The notes beneath the pieces were generated by a model. That model was not told where the DNA came from. It saw only the letters and a list, made by a program, of their open reading frames with translations, and made no database searches. Below are positions 26,553 to 35,788 of a stretch of DNA of 64,000 nucleotides, one piece after another. Every line of letters begins with the position of its first letter. Position 1 is the first letter of the stretch. A program made the translations under genes and the position numbers. The stretch is from Cecembia rubra. GTDB lineage: Bacteria; Bacteroidota; Bacteroidia; Cytophagales; Cyclobacteriaceae. The stretch covers positions 1 to 64,000 of the forward strand of contig NZ_PYGF01000017.1 in the NCBI RefSeq assembly GCF_003014575.1, in the 5' to 3' direction.

Positions 26553-28307
26553 ATGAAACTAGATGAAAACATATACCCATTATCAAAGAAATTGCAGAGC
26601 CTAAAGAAAAAAACAGCTCTTACAGCCATTTTTCGTGTGTTGATTTTTATTTTACTGTTGATTTTTTTGATTCTGGGGCTGGCAGAAAATGGTTGGTATT
26701 TACTTGGTATACCGGTTTTAAGCATAATTTTCATTGTCTTGATTAAGCATTTCAATACGCTAAAAGATACAGAGTCATTTATATTCGAACTTCAGGCCAT
26801 GGAAAAGGAACAACTGAAACGCAGTTCCAGAGAATTGGGCAGTTTCGATTCCGGTGAAGAATTTTTGGATAAGGGCCATCCCTTTTGCAATGATCTGGAT
26901 CTATTTGGGCAACATTCTTTATTTCAGCTGATCAACCATACGGTTTCAAAAACAGGCAGAAACTTACTGGCCATGCAGATGAAAAAGCAAATAGATCAAA
27001 ATATGGCTAAGGAGAAATATAAGGCTGTAGAAGAACTGAGATGCAAGCCTGGACTAATCCGTAATTTTGAAGCCCTTGGAAGAGCATTCCTCAAGAAAGA
27101 GAAAGAAAAAGGCCAGTTTTACGCTTGGTTGCAAAAACCTGAATCCTGGCAAAAGCATTATATTTTTCCAATGGTCCTTGGTCCAATAGGTGGAATCGGC
27201 ATCCTGCTTGCCAGCTTCTTAGGCTTAATAGCAAATGCCTGGTTAGGGCTTTGGGTATTGATGGGAATGTTTTTCCTTTCATTGATATTTAAAGACCTGC
27301 AAAGGGCATCTCGGATTTGGCCAAATGAAGGGGATATCAAAACTTTCAGAATCTGGTCTGAATTATTGGAACAAGAAAAATTCGAGGAATCCAGCCTTCA
27401 AGCTATCCACTGTCATTTTGAAGATGGCCAATTTTCCAAAGGACTTCGCACTTTGGAACAGGTATCTTTTCTGATTCAGAATAGGATGAATTTTGTTTAT
27501 TTTATCCTAAATCTTTTATGCTGGACAGACTTTTTTCTATTATGGAAATTAGACCGATGGAAGAAAGCTTTTGGTGCTGACCTTGCTGAATTGGAAAAAG
27601 TATTTGACCAGTGGCAGGTATTGATATCTTTGGCTGCCTTTTCCAACCAAATGTCTTTAAACGGAGAGGTCTTCTGGAATGGAAGCGACTTGATTCATTG
27701 TAAAGAAATCAAACATCCATTATTAAAAAAAGAAGTTGCCGTAGGCAATGATTTCCACCTAGAGGATAAAAAGAAGACTATACTGCTTACTGGTTCAAAT
27801 ATGTCTGGAAAAACCACATTCATGAGAACTTTAGGCATCAATTTAGTGATGGTAAACTTGGGTCTGAGACCAATGGCTGAGAAGCTGAGTGCGGGGAATT
27901 TCCAACTTTATACTTCCATGAGAAATGCAGATAATCTAGGAGAAAGTGTGAGCTCTTTCTATTCTGAGCTATCCCGAATCCGTAAAGTGCTGGAGGCAGT
28001 GAAAGAGAGTAAGCATGTATTTTTCCTGATGGATGAAATACTAAAAGGGACCAATACCAAAGACAGAATTTTAGGGAGTGAGGCATTGATCAAGCAACTG
28101 GCCGATGGCCAAGCCAGAGGAATTATTTCCACCCATGATATCGAGTTGAGCGAACTGGAAAAAACTTTGCCTTACTTGGCAAATTTCAGTTTCCATTCTG
28201 AAATCCATGAAAATGAAATCCATTTTGATTATAAGCTGAAAGCAGGTTCATGCCCCAGTTTCAATGCACATAAACTCATGGAATTGATGGGAATTAAATT
28301 TGAATAA
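26553..28307 (+). CDS. MutS-related membrane-anchored ATPase
   Basis: A 584-residue protein. Two pairs of hydrophobic helices (residues ~25-65 and ~205-245) precede a MutS domain V ATPase. The P-loop GSNMSGKTT is at residues ~414-422, followed by FQLYTSMRNADNLGESVSSFYSEL, the Walker B FFLMDEILKGTNTKDR and STHDIELSELE. The mismatch-reading domain I of true MutS is missing. Such proteins are common in Bacteroidota and have no settled role. The membrane helices argue against classical mismatch repair. Confidence 0.88.
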   Translation: MKLDENIYPLSKKLQSLKKKTALTAIFRVLIFILLLIFLILGLAENGWYLLGIPVLSIIFIVLIKHFNTLKDTESFIFELQAMEKEQLKRSSRELGSFDSGEEFLDKGHPFCNDLDLFGQHSLFQLINHTVSKTGRNLLAMQMKKQIDQNMAKEKYKAVEELRCKPGLIRNFEALGRAFLKKEKEKGQFYAWLQKPESWQKHYIFPMVLGPIGGIGILLASFLGLIANAWLGLWVLMGMFFLSLIFKDLQRASRIWPNEGDIKTFRIWSELLEQEKFEESSLQAIHCHFEDGQFSKGLRTLEQVSFLIQNRMNFVYFILNLLCWTDFFLLWKLDRWKKAFGADLAELEKVFDQWQVLISLAAFSNQMSLNGEVFWNGSDLIHCKEIKHPLLKKEVAVGNDFHLEDKKKTILLTGSNMSGKTTFMRTLGINLVMVNLGLRPMAEKLSAGNFQLYTSMRNADNLGESVSSFYSELSRIRKVLEAVKESKHVFFLMDEILKGTNTKDRILGSEALIKQLADGQARGIISTHDIELSELEKTLPYLANFSFHSEIHENEIHFDYKLKAGSCPSFNAHKLMELMGIKFE

Positions 28308-28376
28308 ACTTTCCTTTGGCACAATCATTGATTTATTAAGCTCAAATTCAATTGTTTAACCAAAACAAATAAAGTT

Positions 28377-28529
28377 ATGAGCTCTCTATTGTATTTAATC
28401 GCAATCATATTGATCATAGGATGGATTTTCGGATTCTTTGTATACAGTCTTAGTGGTCTGATCCATATTTTGTTGGTATTGGCCATTATTTCTATCCTTT
28501 TGAGGTTAATTGGGGGTAGGACTGTTTAA
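28377..28529 (+). CDS. Lmo0937-family small membrane protein
   Basis: A 50-residue protein with two hydrophobic helices: LLYLIAIILIIGWIFGFFVY, then LIHILLVLAIISILLRLIGG. The motif YxIAxILIIxWIxGFF...HILLVLAIISILLRLI is that of the widespread lmo0937 family (and related YqaE-like stress peptides), for which the usual length is ~50 residues. It stands between the MutS-like gene and purK with no partner. The function is unknown; relatives are linked with envelope stress. Confidence 0.8.
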   Translation: MSSLLYLIAIILIIGWIFGFFVYSLSGLIHILLVLAIISILLRLIGGRTV

Positions 28530-28614
28530 GCTCCGCGAAATTTATTCAATTAAGCTCCTTTAAGGAACTTGTGCCATAATCCTTTTAAAGTTTCCTGAAG
28601 CTATATTTTTCTGC

Positions 28615-28622
28615 TATTTTTG
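28615..28622 (+). promoter_or_regulatory. Promoter box for purK-purE
   Basis: TATTTTTG matches TAnnTTTG and lies eight bases before the purK ATG; a TTT tract about 21 bases upstream sits at the -33 position. No PurR-like palindrome or guanine riboswitch is visible here. Confidence 0.45.
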
Positions 28623-28630
28623 GGAAAACA

Positions 28631-29782
28631 ATGCCTTTTCCTGTGCAGAAAAACTACCAGCAAAAAACTTTGGGAATTCTGGGCGGTGGTCAGCTTGGCC
28701 GAATGGTCATACAATCTGCCATCAACTACAACATTGATATCCATATCCTAGACCCGGATTCCAACGCTCCCTGTAGATCCATTTGTCAGCGCTTTGTCCA
28801 AGGAAGTCTAACTGACTTTGATACTGTGTATGCTTTTGGAAGGGACTGTGATGTCATTACCATCGAAATCGAAAATGTCAATACAGATGCACTGGCAAAG
28901 CTAGCCAAAGAAGGCAAGGAAGTTTATCCCCAACCACATTTGATCAAGCTTATCCAGGACAAAAGACTACAGAAATCTTTTTACCAGGAAAAAGGTATAC
29001 CAACCGCAGAATTTATTCTTACAGAAAACAAGGAGGAAGTTCTTCTTCAAGAGGATTTCCTTCCTGCTGTCAATAAATTGGGAAGAGAAGGTTATGACGG
29101 TAGGGGCGTACAAGTCCTTAGAAATAAGGAGGAACTTGGTAAGGCCTTTGATGCACCGGGACTATTGGAAAAACTCATCGATTTCGAAAAAGAAATTTCT
29201 GTGATCGTAGCGAGGAACAAGAGCGGGGAAATCATTAGTTATCCCTCTGTAGAATGCTCTTTTCATCCAACAGCCAACTTGGTTGAGTTTCTTTTTGCGC
29301 CAGCGGATATATCTTCAGAGCTGGAACAGAAGGCCCAGGAAATTGCCAGAAAGGTCATCATAGAATTAGACCTGATAGGAATATTGGCTGTGGAAATGTT
29401 CGTGACCCCTGAAGGTGAAATCCTGGTCAATGAAATTGCACCAAGACCTCATAATTCAGGGCATCATACCATTGAAGCCAATTTTACCTCACAATTTGAA
29501 CAACACTTAAGGGCCGTACTTGATATGCCATTAGGTAATACGGACTTAAGAAGCCCTGCCGCCATGGTCAATTTGTTAGGAGAAGATGGCTATAGTGGAG
29601 AAGCATTTGTGGAAGGTTTGGACCAAGCCATCAGCCAAAAAGGAGTTTATATTCACCTTTACGGTAAAAAGTTGACCAAACCTTTCAGAAAAATGGGGCA
29701 TGTAACGCTTCTGGATGAAAACTTGGAGCACCTAAAGGCAAGAGCAAAGGAAATCAAAGAAGTAATCAAAATAAAAGCCTGA
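28631..29782 (+). CDS. purK: 5-(carboxyamino)imidazole ribonucleotide synthase
   Basis: PurK uses ATP and bicarbonate to carboxylate aminoimidazole ribonucleotide in purine synthesis. The 383 residues show the ATP-grasp order: [16 protein letters not shown] near the N-terminus, [17 protein letters not shown] for nucleotide binding, [16 protein letters not shown], and the metal-binding [18 protein letters not shown]. Six bases separate it from purE, which performs the next step, so the pair is an operon. Confidence 0.96.
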   Translation: MPFPVQKNYQQKTLGILGGGQLGRMVIQSAINYNIDIHILDPDSNAPCRSICQRFVQGSLTDFDTVYAFGRDCDVITIEIENVNTDALAKLAKEGKEVYPQPHLIKLIQDKRLQKSFYQEKGIPTAEFILTENKEEVLLQEDFLPAVNKLGREGYDGRGVQVLRNKEELGKAFDAPGLLEKLIDFEKEISVIVARNKSGEIISYPSVECSFHPTANLVEFLFAPADISSELEQKAQEIARKVIIELDLIGILAVEMFVTPEGEILVNEIAPRPHNSGHHTIEANFTSQFEQHLRAVLDMPLGNTDLRSPAAMVNLLGEDGYSGEAFVEGLDQAISQKGVYIHLYGKKLTKPFRKMGHVTLLDENLEHLKARAKEIKEVIKIKA

Positions 29783-29787
29783 ACACC

Positions 29788-30303
29788 ATGAGTGTACATG
29801 TAGGAATCATTATGGGCAGCCAGTCAGACTTACCTATTATGTCTGAAGCTGCTCTTGCTTTGGAAGAATTGGGGGTTAACTATGAATTGACGGTTGTATC
29901 TGCTCATAGAACTCCCGATAGGATGGTGGAATATGCCAAAACTGCCAGAGATAGGGGTTTGAAAGTTATCATTGCAGGAGCCGGAGGTGCGGCCCACCTA
30001 CCAGGTATGGTTGCCTCTATGACCTCTATACCTGTCATAGGAGTTCCTATCAAGTCTTCCAACTCAATTGACGGTTGGGACAGCGTCCTTTCTATTCTCC
30101 AAATGCCGGGAGGAATTCCTGTTGCTACCGTAGCCCTCAATGGAGCCAAGAATGCAGGAATTCTTGCAGCTTCAATTGTAGGTGCATTTGATAAAAAGAT
30201 TGGGCAAAATCTGGATAATTATAAGGAGACACTAAAAGAAAAAGTTGAAGATTCCGCCAAAAAAATTGAAACAAATGGTTGGAGAAGTGCGTTAGAAAAA
30301 TAG
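29788..30303 (+). CDS. purE: N5-carboxyaminoimidazole ribonucleotide mutase
   Basis: PurE (class I) moves the carboxyl group of N5-CAIR to carbon, giving CAIR. The 171 residues contain [38 protein letters not shown] and [21 protein letters not shown] in the standard order, including the catalytic His of SAHRTP and the AAHLPG loop. It follows purK by five bases and ends at a strong terminator (30337-30369). Confidence 0.97.
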   Translation: MSVHVGIIMGSQSDLPIMSEAALALEELGVNYELTVVSAHRTPDRMVEYAKTARDRGLKVIIAGAGGAAHLPGMVASMTSIPVIGVPIKSSNSIDGWDSVLSILQMPGGIPVATVALNGAKNAGILAASIVGAFDKKIGQNLDNYKETLKEKVEDSAKKIETNGWRSALEK

Positions 30304-30336
30304 ACATTAATTGAAAGTTTACTAGATTGATTGGTT

Positions 30337-30369
30337 AGCGGGCCTTATTTTTGCCCGCTTTTCTTTTTG
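30337..30369 (+). terminator. Terminator of purK-purE
   Basis: AGCGGGC (30337-30343) pairs with GCCCGCT (30353-30359), loop of nine bases, followed by TTTTCTTTTTG. It is a clear intrinsic terminator 34 bases after purE. Confidence 0.85.
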
Positions 30370-30388
30370 TTGCTCAATCCAAACAACC

Positions 30389-30583
30389 ATGAACCTTAAA
30401 AAAAACATCAGATTCAAAATCGGTTCCGAAGATTGGGAAATTCCCTTGGGTGTCTTATTGCTTTTGATTTTGATTACTATTGTATTGATGATTGGAGGAG
30501 CCTATTTAGGCTATAGATTTGGAGAAAGGATGGCTGGCGGACCACAGTTGACCATAGTCTTGGGAAACCCTATTTACCTTTAG
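30389..30583 (+). CDS. Small single-pass membrane protein
   Basis: A 64-residue protein: a charged N-terminus (MNLKKNIRFKIGSEDWEIP), one membrane helix (LGVLLLLILITIVLMIGGAYLGYRFG) and a short tail ending GNPIYL. It starts right after the purE terminator T tract and ends in front of a hairpin at 30593. It has no recognised family. Its sensible topology and bracketing by terminators support it as real. Confidence 0.5.
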   Translation: MNLKKNIRFKIGSEDWEIPLGVLLLLILITIVLMIGGAYLGYRFGERMAGGPQLTIVLGNPIYL

Positions 30584-30592
30584 GACAAAAAA

Positions 30593-30646
30593 GCACTCTT
30601 TATTGTTCTTCTCCAATTGTGGGGGGAAAAGATCAATAAAGAATGC
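30593..30646. terminator. Long-loop hairpin between convergent genes
   Basis: GCACTCTTTATTG (30593-30605) pairs with CAATAAAGAATGC (30634-30646) with one mismatch, leaving a 28-base loop. It lies nine bases after the 64-residue membrane protein and before the end of the convergent DUF3127 gene. It probably ends or protects the transcript; there is no strong T tract. Confidence 0.4.
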
Positions 30647-30722
30647 TAGCTTCTTGGATCAAATTCCATTTTTTAAAAATTGGATATTCCTTCGGAGGAA
30701 CCCTTCGTTTTCATTCTATTCC

Positions 30723-31085
30723 TTAGAAAGGAAGGATATCATCTGCGCTTTCATCCGAAAAACTGGTAACATCAGGAATGCTGTTTTTTGAAGCGACATT
30801 TGCTGTTGCAGCTCCAGCAGCGCCAGCCTTTTCGATTTTCCATGCTTTTACATCAGTATACCATCTTCCATTATATTCCCTACTTTCAATATCAATGGAG
30901 GCATTTATATGATCTCCTTGTTTCAAAGCAAACTGATCAATGCTATCTCCCCAGACAGTCATGCATACTTTTTTTGGATAATTTCCTGCTGTTTCCAAAA
31001 TATATTCTTGCTTTCTCCATTGACCATTTCTTCCATTGCCATTGATTTCAGGCATAATCTGAACAATTCTTCCACTTATTTCCAT
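30723..31085 (-). CDS. DUF3127 protein (OB-fold, SSB-like)
   Basis: From the ATG at 31085 the protein has 120 residues starting MEISGRIVQIMPEING; a longer frame to 31142 has no family match. The core (RKQEYILETAGNYPKKVCMTVWGD, LKQGDHINASIDIESREYNGRWYTDVKAWKIE) is the DUF3127 pattern, a small OB-like domain widespread in Bacteroidota. The acidic C-terminal tail ends SADDILPF, closely like the DDxxPF tail of single-stranded DNA-binding proteins, which recruits partners. DNA binding is inferred from this likeness. Confidence 0.85.
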   Translation of the reverse strand: MEISGRIVQIMPEINGNGRNGQWRKQEYILETAGNYPKKVCMTVWGDSIDQFALKQGDHINASIDIESREYNGRWYTDVKAWKIEKAGAAGAATANVASKNSIPDVTSFSDESADDILPF

Positions 31086-31475
31086 ATTACTGTTAATTTC
31101 CAAAAACGAAGGTAAGGAATTAGCCCTGAAATGCCTTACCAAGTACTGTCAAAATCAATAACCAAAAAAAGCCTGGATTATTTTAGCACTTGGCACAATA
31201 AATGCAGTATTTCTATTCGTTGAATACATGGATTTTTTTGTTTTATAAATCGGGAATTTTACCGTTTATTGCGGAATTTTATTTTATAAAAAAAAGGTTA
31301 AGTGCAATTCTATTCCTTTATTCATTACTTTGTCAAAATATGTTTAAAAAAATTTAATAATTTTTTGCATGTATGTTTCTGAATCAATACATTTGATTAA
31401 AGTAAAAATTTTAATTGTTTCACCCCAAATATATACTATGGCATAGACCTCTACGTTATTTTAAAGTCCATAAGT
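31086..31475. other. AT-rich intergenic region upstream of the sigma factor gene
   Basis: About 390 bases, very AT-rich, between the divergent DUF3127 and ECF sigma genes, with no ORF of note. It must hold both promoters. A short repeat GGAATTTTA/GGAATTTTAT occurs near 31250-31280. I see no clear ECF-type promoter or palindrome. Confidence 0.4.
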
Positions 31476-32078
31476 ATGAGTAAAAAGTTAGGTCCAAGGG
31501 ACTCTGAACTGATTTCCCAGTACAGAAGCGGCAGTGATGCTGCATTTGAAAAATTGGTAGACCGATATAAATCAAAAGTTTACACTACCATTTACCTAAT
31601 TGTAAAAGACCAAGGCGTTGCTGAGGATTTGTTACAGGACGTTTTTGTCAAGGTAATTCATACATTAAGTGCTGATGGCTACAACGAAGAGGGGAAATTC
31701 CAACCATGGTTGATGCGTATAGCGCACAATCTTGCTATAGATTATTTCAGAAAGACCAAGCGTTACCCAACAATCATAATGGAAGATGGGGAGAATTTGT
31801 TCAATACGCTGAAATTTGCTGATAACAATATTGAAGACCATAAAGTCAAGGAGGATACCCTTGAACTCGTCCGTAGATTGATAGATGAGTTGCCAGAATC
31901 TCAAAAACAGGTACTCATTATGAGGCATTACATGGATTTGAGTTTTCAGGAAATTGCAGAGCAAACAGGTGTAAGTATCAATACTGCACTAGGCAGGATG
32001 CGGTATGCACTGATTAATATGAGGAAAAAAATGAAACAGTTAAATTTTGCCTATGACAAAACCTTTTACCCCAAATGA
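31476..32078 (+). CDS. ECF RNA polymerase sigma factor
   Basis: A 200-residue sigma-70 family factor of the ECF type. Region 2 reads FEKLVDRYKSKVYTTIYLIV, DQGVAEDLLQDVFVKVI and FQPWLMRIAHNLAIDYFRK; region 4 reads DELPESQKQVLIMRHYMDLSFQEIAEQTGVSINTALGRMRYAL. It lacks region 3. The 3' end overlaps the next small ORF by 26 bases, an arrangement often seen with regulatory partners. In Bacteroidota such factors are usually tied to envelope or nutrient signals, but no FecR or TonB receptor gene is present here. Confidence 0.94.
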   Translation: MSKKLGPRDSELISQYRSGSDAAFEKLVDRYKSKVYTTIYLIVKDQGVAEDLLQDVFVKVIHTLSADGYNEEGKFQPWLMRIAHNLAIDYFRKTKRYPTIIMEDGENLFNTLKFADNNIEDHKVKEDTLELVRRLIDELPESQKQVLIMRHYMDLSFQEIAEQTGVSINTALGRMRYALINMRKKMKQLNFAYDKTFYPK

Positions 32079-32295
32079 CCTGATCAGATATATCTATCAG
32101 GAAATGAGTGAAAATGAGAATGAACGATTGGTGCAGGCCTTGCGCGAAGATGGGACTTTGATGCAAGAATATCTGGAATTGCTGAGCACCATCGATCAAT
32201 TGGACCAACTCATTCTTGAACCTTCTGAGAAAATAGAAAAAGGCATTCTTAGAAAAGCCAGATCTATAGAGCGAGAAAAAATAAAGTCGTTTTAG
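32053..32295 (+). CDS. Small acidic protein overlapping the sigma factor gene
   Basis: From the ATG at 32053 the protein has 80 residues: MTKPFTPNDLIRYIYQEMSE, then a highly charged helix (NENERLVQALREDGTLMQEY) and a Lys/Arg-rich end. It has no membrane helix, unlike FecR-type anti-sigma factors, but its N-terminus resembles the short zinc-less anti-sigma helix that binds sigma region 2/4. It overlaps the sigma gene by 26 bases and ends just before a terminator. A regulatory role is inferred from position. Confidence 0.72.
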   Translation: MTKPFTPNDLIRYIYQEMSENENERLVQALREDGTLMQEYLELLSTIDQLDQLILEPSEKIEKGILRKARSIEREKIKSF

Positions 32296-32304
32296 TTTCC
32301 CGGT

Positions 32305-32336
32305 AACCTGAAAGTATAAGCTTTCAGGTTTTTTTA
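32305..32336. terminator. Terminator of the sigma factor operon
   Basis: AACCTGAAAG (32305-32314) pairs perfectly with CTTTCAGGTT (32321-32330), six-base loop, followed by TTTTTT. It overlaps the stop codon of the convergent esterase gene by three bases. Confidence 0.88.
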
Positions 32337-33206
32337 TAAATGCACTTGAATAAAATCTTCTGTCATTTGGATAATCTCCCTGTAAATTGATTCAGGAAAA
32401 CCATGCCCTAATCCAGGATAATATTTAAATGTCTTGGGGACACCGTTTTTGATTAGTTTCTCTTCCAACAAATAACTTTGACTTATAGGGACAATATCGT
32501 CCTGATCTCCATGAAAAAATGCAGTAGGAACAGAATTGGGTCTAATAAAATTGACTGGTGACCCATTTTCATACTTTTCCTTGTCCACTTGAGGGTCACC
32601 AATCATGTTCCTCAACAAAAATTCAATTAATGGATTACCGTTTCCCAAAGTCAGCAGGTTTGTGGGAGGGAAAATGCCAACTGCTAATTTCACCAATCCA
32701 TCGTTGTTTTTATAACTATGCAACAAACTCAAATGCCCCCCAGCACTTCCTCCTGCAAGTATTACCTTTTCTGAAACATTCCATTCTTTAAGTTTTGATC
32801 TTATAAATGCCAAGGCATTTTGAATATCCTCTTCTTGTCTTGGAAATGGATTAGACCTATTGGCAGCATTGAACAAGCGGTAGTTCAGGGATACATAGGC
32901 ATAATCTTGCTGCACCGCCTCAAACCAAGGCCTGAAATTTCTAAACTCGGCTTTATCACCATCTATCCATGCTCCACCATGAATCCATATCAGTAGCTTG
33001 GTGTTTTGGCTTGTCCTATTGGCAGGTAAAAACACATCCATTTTTTGCCTTGAATCATTACCATAGGCCACATCTAACAAATCATAAGGGACACTGGGAT
33101 CAAGCTTGGAATCACTTAAATCATCATCCTGGCAAGAAGTAACGAAAATGACAAGGGCCACTAGAAAAATACTCCGTAATTGTTCAAGGCGAAAGTGAAG
33201 TTTCAT
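32334..33206 (-). CDS. Lipoprotein alpha/beta hydrolase (esterase)
   Basis: From the ATG at 33206 the protein has 290 residues and starts with a lipoprotein signal ending at Cys25 (VIFVTSC); an ATG at 33263 adds 19 residues and spoils the signal, so it was not used. The oxyanion motif is WIHGGAW and the nucleophile elbow is GGSAGGH. Asp and His are in GDQDDIVP and GLGHGFP. This is the BD-FAE/carboxylesterase type of the hormone-sensitive lipase group. It is probably anchored at the inner or outer membrane facing the periplasm. The substrate is unknown. Confidence 0.88.
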   Translation of the reverse strand: MKLHFRLEQLRSIFLVALVIFVTSCQDDDLSDSKLDPSVPYDLLDVAYGNDSRQKMDVFLPANRTSQNTKLLIWIHGGAWIDGDKAEFRNFRPWFEAVQQDYAYVSLNYRLFNAANRSNPFPRQEEDIQNALAFIRSKLKEWNVSEKVILAGGSAGGHLSLLHSYKNNDGLVKLAVGIFPPTNLLTLGNGNPLIEFLLRNMIGDPQVDKEKYENGSPVNFIRPNSVPTAFFHGDQDDIVPISQSYLLEEKLIKNGVPKTFKYYPGLGHGFPESIYREIIQMTEDFIQVHL

Positions 33207-33320
33207 ATAGGTAAAGTTTAAATTCCAAATTGCAGTCGTATTTAGTACAAATACTTGTGACAAATGGATTGGAAAAAGGTTTAAATCTTTAAAATTGTAA
33301 AATCTAATTTAACAAGAATC

Positions 33321-34007
33321 ATGCTCAAAAAAGAACGGTACGCTGCTTTTATTGAATACTTTTCGAACCACATGCCTGTGGCCGAGACGGAACTGATGTA
33401 TGAAAACCCGTTCCAACTCCTTGTTGCTGTAGTCCTTTCGGCACAATGTACCGACAAAAGGGTCAACATGCACACCCCTGCTATTTTCAGAGATTTCCCT
33501 ACCCCCCAACACCTTGCAAGTTCTAATTTTGACGAACTGTTTCCCTATATCAAATCCATATCCTACCCCAACAACAAAACAAAACACTTGCTTGGCCTAG
33601 GGAAAAAACTGGTGGAAGAATTCAATTGTGAAGTGCCCTCAACTGTAGAAGAATTGATCAAACTACCCGGAGTAGGGAGAAAAACAGCCAATGTGATCAC
33701 CTCGGTGGTCTGGAACCAGCCAAATATGGCTGTGGATACCCATGTCTTCCGTGTTTCCAAAAGACTTGGATTGGTGAATCAAAACGCCAAAACCCCTCTG
33801 GAAGTCGAAAAAGATCTGGTAAAAAACATACCCAAAAAGCATATCCATATTGCCCATCATTGGCTGATCCTTCACGGTAGGTACATTTGCTTGGCCAGAA
33901 ACCCCAAATGCCTGGAATGCCCTATTACAAGTTTCTGTAGGTACTTTGAAAAAAATAAAAAAATAATCATTGATCAAGCAAATGCCTCACCGGCTTCCAA
34001 ACCTTAA
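33321..34007 (+). CDS. nth: Endonuclease III
   Basis: Nth is a DNA glycosylase/AP lyase that removes oxidised pyrimidines. The 228 residues contain the helix-hairpin-helix LPGVGRKTANVI with the catalytic lysine in VLSAQCTDKRVN, the aspartate in VDTHVFRVSKRLG, and the [4Fe-4S] pattern CLARNPKCLECPITSFC. The stop TAA overlaps the following asnB start (TAATG), which makes nth the first gene of a three-gene unit. Confidence 0.96.
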   Translation: MLKKERYAAFIEYFSNHMPVAETELMYENPFQLLVAVVLSAQCTDKRVNMHTPAIFRDFPTPQHLASSNFDELFPYIKSISYPNNKTKHLLGLGKKLVEEFNCEVPSTVEELIKLPGVGRKTANVITSVVWNQPNMAVDTHVFRVSKRLGLVNQNAKTPLEVEKDLVKNIPKKHIHIAHHWLILHGRYICLARNPKCLECPITSFCRYFEKNKKIIIDQANASPASKP

Positions 34008-35788
34008 TGTGCGGGATAAATGTCATATTAGGCCAAGATCCCCAAAACCGGATCCAATCCATGATGGATGCCACTGCACATCGTGGACCTGACCACTCTG
34101 CTTTTTGCCAAGTTGAGGAAGGATTGTTTTTTGCAGGAAACCGACTAAAAATCCTTGATCTGAGCGATAAATCCAACCAACCGCTTTGGACAGAGAAAAA
34201 GGATGCCGTACTTATTTGGAATGGGGCCATCTATAATTACCAGGATTTAAGAAATCAACTTATCGATTGGGGTTACCATTTTAGCACCCACTCAGATTCT
34301 GAAGTCTTACTATATTGGCTACAACATCATGGAGAGCAAGGCATCAAAAGCCTCAAAGGCATGTTTGCCCTGGCGTTTGCAGATTTGAAAAAAAACTCCC
34401 TGATCATTGCAAGGGATCCATCGGGTGAAAAACCCCTTTATTATACGCAGGAAAATGAAACTTGGCTTTTTTCTTCAGAGTGCAAGCCTATTCAAAATGT
34501 CTTGCAGTCCAAGTCTTCAATAAATATTGGACAATTCCCTTTTTATTTCTATCTCCGCCATACGCTTCCTGATCAAACGTTCTTTAGAGGAATCCAACAG
34601 TTTCCTATTGGAACTAGCTGGACTATGGATTTGAAAGGAAAAAACTGGAAAGAAAATTCACTGTCCCTCAGCAAAACCCTAAAAGGCAATATCAGCCATA
34701 CACATTTTGAAGAATTGCTTAAAGAGGCTGTACTTAAAAACTTTCATGCTGATAGTAACATTGGGGTCATGCTTTCGGGTGGGGCAGATTCCAGCCTCCT
34801 TTACGCGCTTTGGTATGAAGAAACAGGCATTCAACTCCCGACATTTACGGTTCATTTTGAAGAAAAACTGCAAAAAAAATATGCAGACCCTCTTTTTGTG
34901 GGTAAATATTTCAAGAAATATCCTTCGCTTCAACATACCATAGATATTTCGCTTCAAAGCATTCAGGACAATTGGAAAAAATATATCCAAAGTCTGGATC
35001 AACCTATTGGGGATAGTGCAGGAATGCTAACTTGGATGATTGCCAAAGAAGCATCAAAGGAGGTAAAAGTCCTGATATCCGGGGCTGGGGCAGATGAGCT
35101 TTTTGGTGGTTACAACAGACATAAAGCCTACCTTGCATACATTCAGCATCCAAAATTCTGGCTCAATTTAAAAAAATCAAATATTGCCAAATTCCTCCCT
35201 GCCAACTGGCGCAAAATGATCCAAAGTATTGAAGAGGACCCGAGGGAAACTTATTTTCAAATGGCTGCTTTGGTGAGCATGCCGAAAGAGTTAATTCAAA
35301 AACTCGAATTAATTTATCCAAAGGAAGAAGGTTTACTAAAAAATGCTCTCTCTTGGGACAGGAAGTTCTATCTGGTAAACGATATCCTAAAAATCCATGA
35401 CAATGCCTGCATGGCTCATGGAATTGAAGGCAGGTCTCCCTATCTGGATACGGAAATTGTAGAATTAAGTCAGCAACTCAGTGAAACTGAACATAGAGAA
35501 CTGATCGGCAAAAAATGGATCAAATTGTCACTTGAACAAAGAAATCTCGGTTTTATTGGCAAAAGACAAAAGCTTGGTTTCGGCTTACCTTTAGAGGAAT
35601 GGTTTTTGAGGAAAGAATTTAGGAACTGGGTGTTTGGGCCTATCCAAGCAATGGAAAAAGAGTGGGGGAGTTTTTTTCCCAAGGAAATGCGTAATTTGGC
35701 TTCCAATCCGTCTAAGGCAAAAGGAAGGCAGTTTCTTCAAATCTGGAATCTCTTCCTTTTGGCATCATGGCTTGAAGAGAATAATTAA
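34007..35788 (+). CDS. asnB: Asparagine synthetase (glutamine-hydrolysing) family protein
   Basis: A 593-residue two-domain enzyme. The N-terminal glutaminase starts MCGINVILG with the nucleophile Cys2, then AHRGPDHS and ARDPSGEKPLYY. The synthase domain has the PP-loop VMLSGGADSSLLYAL and SGAGADELFGGYNRHKAY. The family makes asparagine or amidates other carboxylates. It is placed between nth and a glycosyltransferase, as AsnB-type genes are in many polysaccharide loci, so modification of a sugar or peptidoglycan-like substrate is possible; true asparagine synthesis cannot be excluded. The ATG shares bases with the nth stop, and the next gene starts one base after its stop. Confidence 0.9.
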   Translation: MCGINVILGQDPQNRIQSMMDATAHRGPDHSAFCQVEEGLFFAGNRLKILDLSDKSNQPLWTEKKDAVLIWNGAIYNYQDLRNQLIDWGYHFSTHSDSEVLLYWLQHHGEQGIKSLKGMFALAFADLKKNSLIIARDPSGEKPLYYTQENETWLFSSECKPIQNVLQSKSSINIGQFPFYFYLRHTLPDQTFFRGIQQFPIGTSWTMDLKGKNWKENSLSLSKTLKGNISHTHFEELLKEAVLKNFHADSNIGVMLSGGADSSLLYALWYEETGIQLPTFTVHFEEKLQKKYADPLFVGKYFKKYPSLQHTIDISLQSIQDNWKKYIQSLDQPIGDSAGMLTWMIAKEASKEVKVLISGAGADELFGGYNRHKAYLAYIQHPKFWLNLKKSNIAKFLPANWRKMIQSIEEDPRETYFQMAALVSMPKELIQKLELIYPKEEGLLKNALSWDRKFYLVNDILKIHDNACMAHGIEGRSPYLDTEIVELSQQLSETEHRELIGKKWIKLSLEQRNLGFIGKRQKLGFGLPLEEWFLRKEFRNWVFGPIQAMEKEWGSFFPKEMRNLASNPSKAKGRQFLQIWNLFLLASWLEENN

